From contig NZ_JACYFC010000004.1 of the NCBI RefSeq assembly GCF_014803385.1, positions 186,001-250,000 on the forward strand: a stretch of 64,000 nucleotides of DNA, written 5' to 3'. Below are positions 63,767 through 64,000 of the stretch, one piece after another (position 1 is the stretch's first letter; each line of letters opens with the position of its first letter). The position numbers were made by a program, and so were the translations under genes. The stretch is from Marinomonas colpomeniae. GTDB lineage: Bacteria; Pseudomonadota; Gammaproteobacteria; Pseudomonadales; Marinomonadaceae. The notes under the pieces were generated by a model that did no database searches, was not told where the DNA came from, and saw only the letters and a program-made list of their open reading frames with translations.

Positions 63767-64000
63767 ATGAAAAAATTACAATCATTACTTGTCGGTGCTA
63801 TCGCTAGCGCCACATTGTCTATGGCTAATGCAGGAACTTTGGTAATTAACTCGGATCAAGCTGATCCAGCACCAAAGAAAGCATTTACTGAAATTGTTCA
63901 AAAATTCGAAAATGAAAACCCTGATATTACGGTCAAATATAATTTATATGATAAAGAAGGTTATAAAACAGCCATTCGTAATTGGTTATCTACAAGTCCA
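63767..64000 (+). CDS. Sugar ABC transporter substrate-binding protein (partial, cut by window end)
   Basis: The first 78 codons of a periplasmic binding protein. A signal peptide (MKKLQSLLVGAIASATLSM, cleavage near ANA/GT) leads into TLVINSDQADPAPKKAFTEI and VQKFENENPDITVKY, the classic opening of the extracellular sugar-binding protein family 1. AGAGGA lies 10 bases before the ATG. It probably completes the transporter with the permeases at 52748/53623 and the ATPase at 50667. A separate promoter with operator-like repeats suggests high expression. Confidence 0.88.
   Translation, partial: MKKLQSLLVGAIASATLSMANAGTLVINSDQADPAPKKAFTEIVQKFENENPDITVKYNLYDKEGYKTAIRNWLSTSP

Overview
The window looks like a chromosomal segment of a marine gammaproteobacterium with low-to-middling G+C, most like Marinomonas or another member of the Oceanospirillales. 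That placement is an inference from the gene set and protein style, not from a marker gene. It holds about 49 protein genes (one cut by the right edge) and one RNA gene, the 4.5S signal recognition particle RNA. I saw no tRNA, rRNA, CRISPR array, transposase or prophage.

Layout. (1) 1-2.4 kb: a copper P1B-ATPase with a 21-residue membrane peptide gene behind it. (2) 2.7-19.7 kb: a complete nicotinate (vitamin B3) catabolic island. It contains the hydroxylase NicAB (2Fe-2S subunit plus a molybdenum/tri-haem subunit), a TetR regulator (NicS-like), a MarR regulator (NicR-like), a four-gene branched-chain-amino-acid-type ABC importer, two molybdenum cofactor maturation genes, and NicX, NicC, NicD, NicE and NicF. 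The pathway runs nicotinate, 6-hydroxynicotinate, 2,5-dihydroxypyridine, N-formylmaleamate, maleamate, maleate, fumarate. Two sets of repeated promoter motifs divide the island into a probable NicR regulon and a probable NicS regulon. (3) 19.7-34.1 kb: mixed genes, namely a membrane transporter, a LexA-boxed UmuD-like protein that lacks its catalytic lysine, YaeQ, a dienelactone hydrolase-like protein, a DUF3524 glycosyltransferase related to tRNA-queuosine mannosyltransferase, a membrane-anchored hydrolase, the ynjBCD ABC transporter facing an AstE-like zinc deacylase, a UvrD-type helicase and a 2-oxoglutarate oxygenase.

(4) 34.2-40.4 kb: a tightly coupled six-gene operon that I read as a version of the little-studied GAK system: an aminoglycoside-phosphotransferase-like kinase, an ATP-grasp enzyme, an HprK-related kinase B, a histidine phosphatase, a metallophosphoesterase and an amphi-Trp protein. 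This is the best candidate for an undescribed system in the window. (5) 40.4-50.5 kb: a class II glutamine amidotransferase, a chemoreceptor, hisI, the 4.5S RNA, msrB, and a large hybrid histidine kinase overlapping a response regulator/diguanylate cyclase.

(6) 50.6-64 kb: a galactoside utilisation locus. An IclR regulator and the ABC ATPase face a long operon with two sugar permeases, a GH36 alpha-galactosidase, an IlvD-family sugar-acid dehydratase, a short-chain dehydrogenase, KDGal kinase, KDPGal aldolase, an SMP-30 lactonase and a GH42 beta-galactosidase. A separately promoted sugar-binding protein follows and is cut by the window end. Together these give import of alpha- and beta-galactosides, hydrolysis to galactose, and the De Ley-Doudoroff route to pyruvate and glyceraldehyde 3-phosphate. 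Three copies of one inverted-repeat operator mark the probable IclR regulon.
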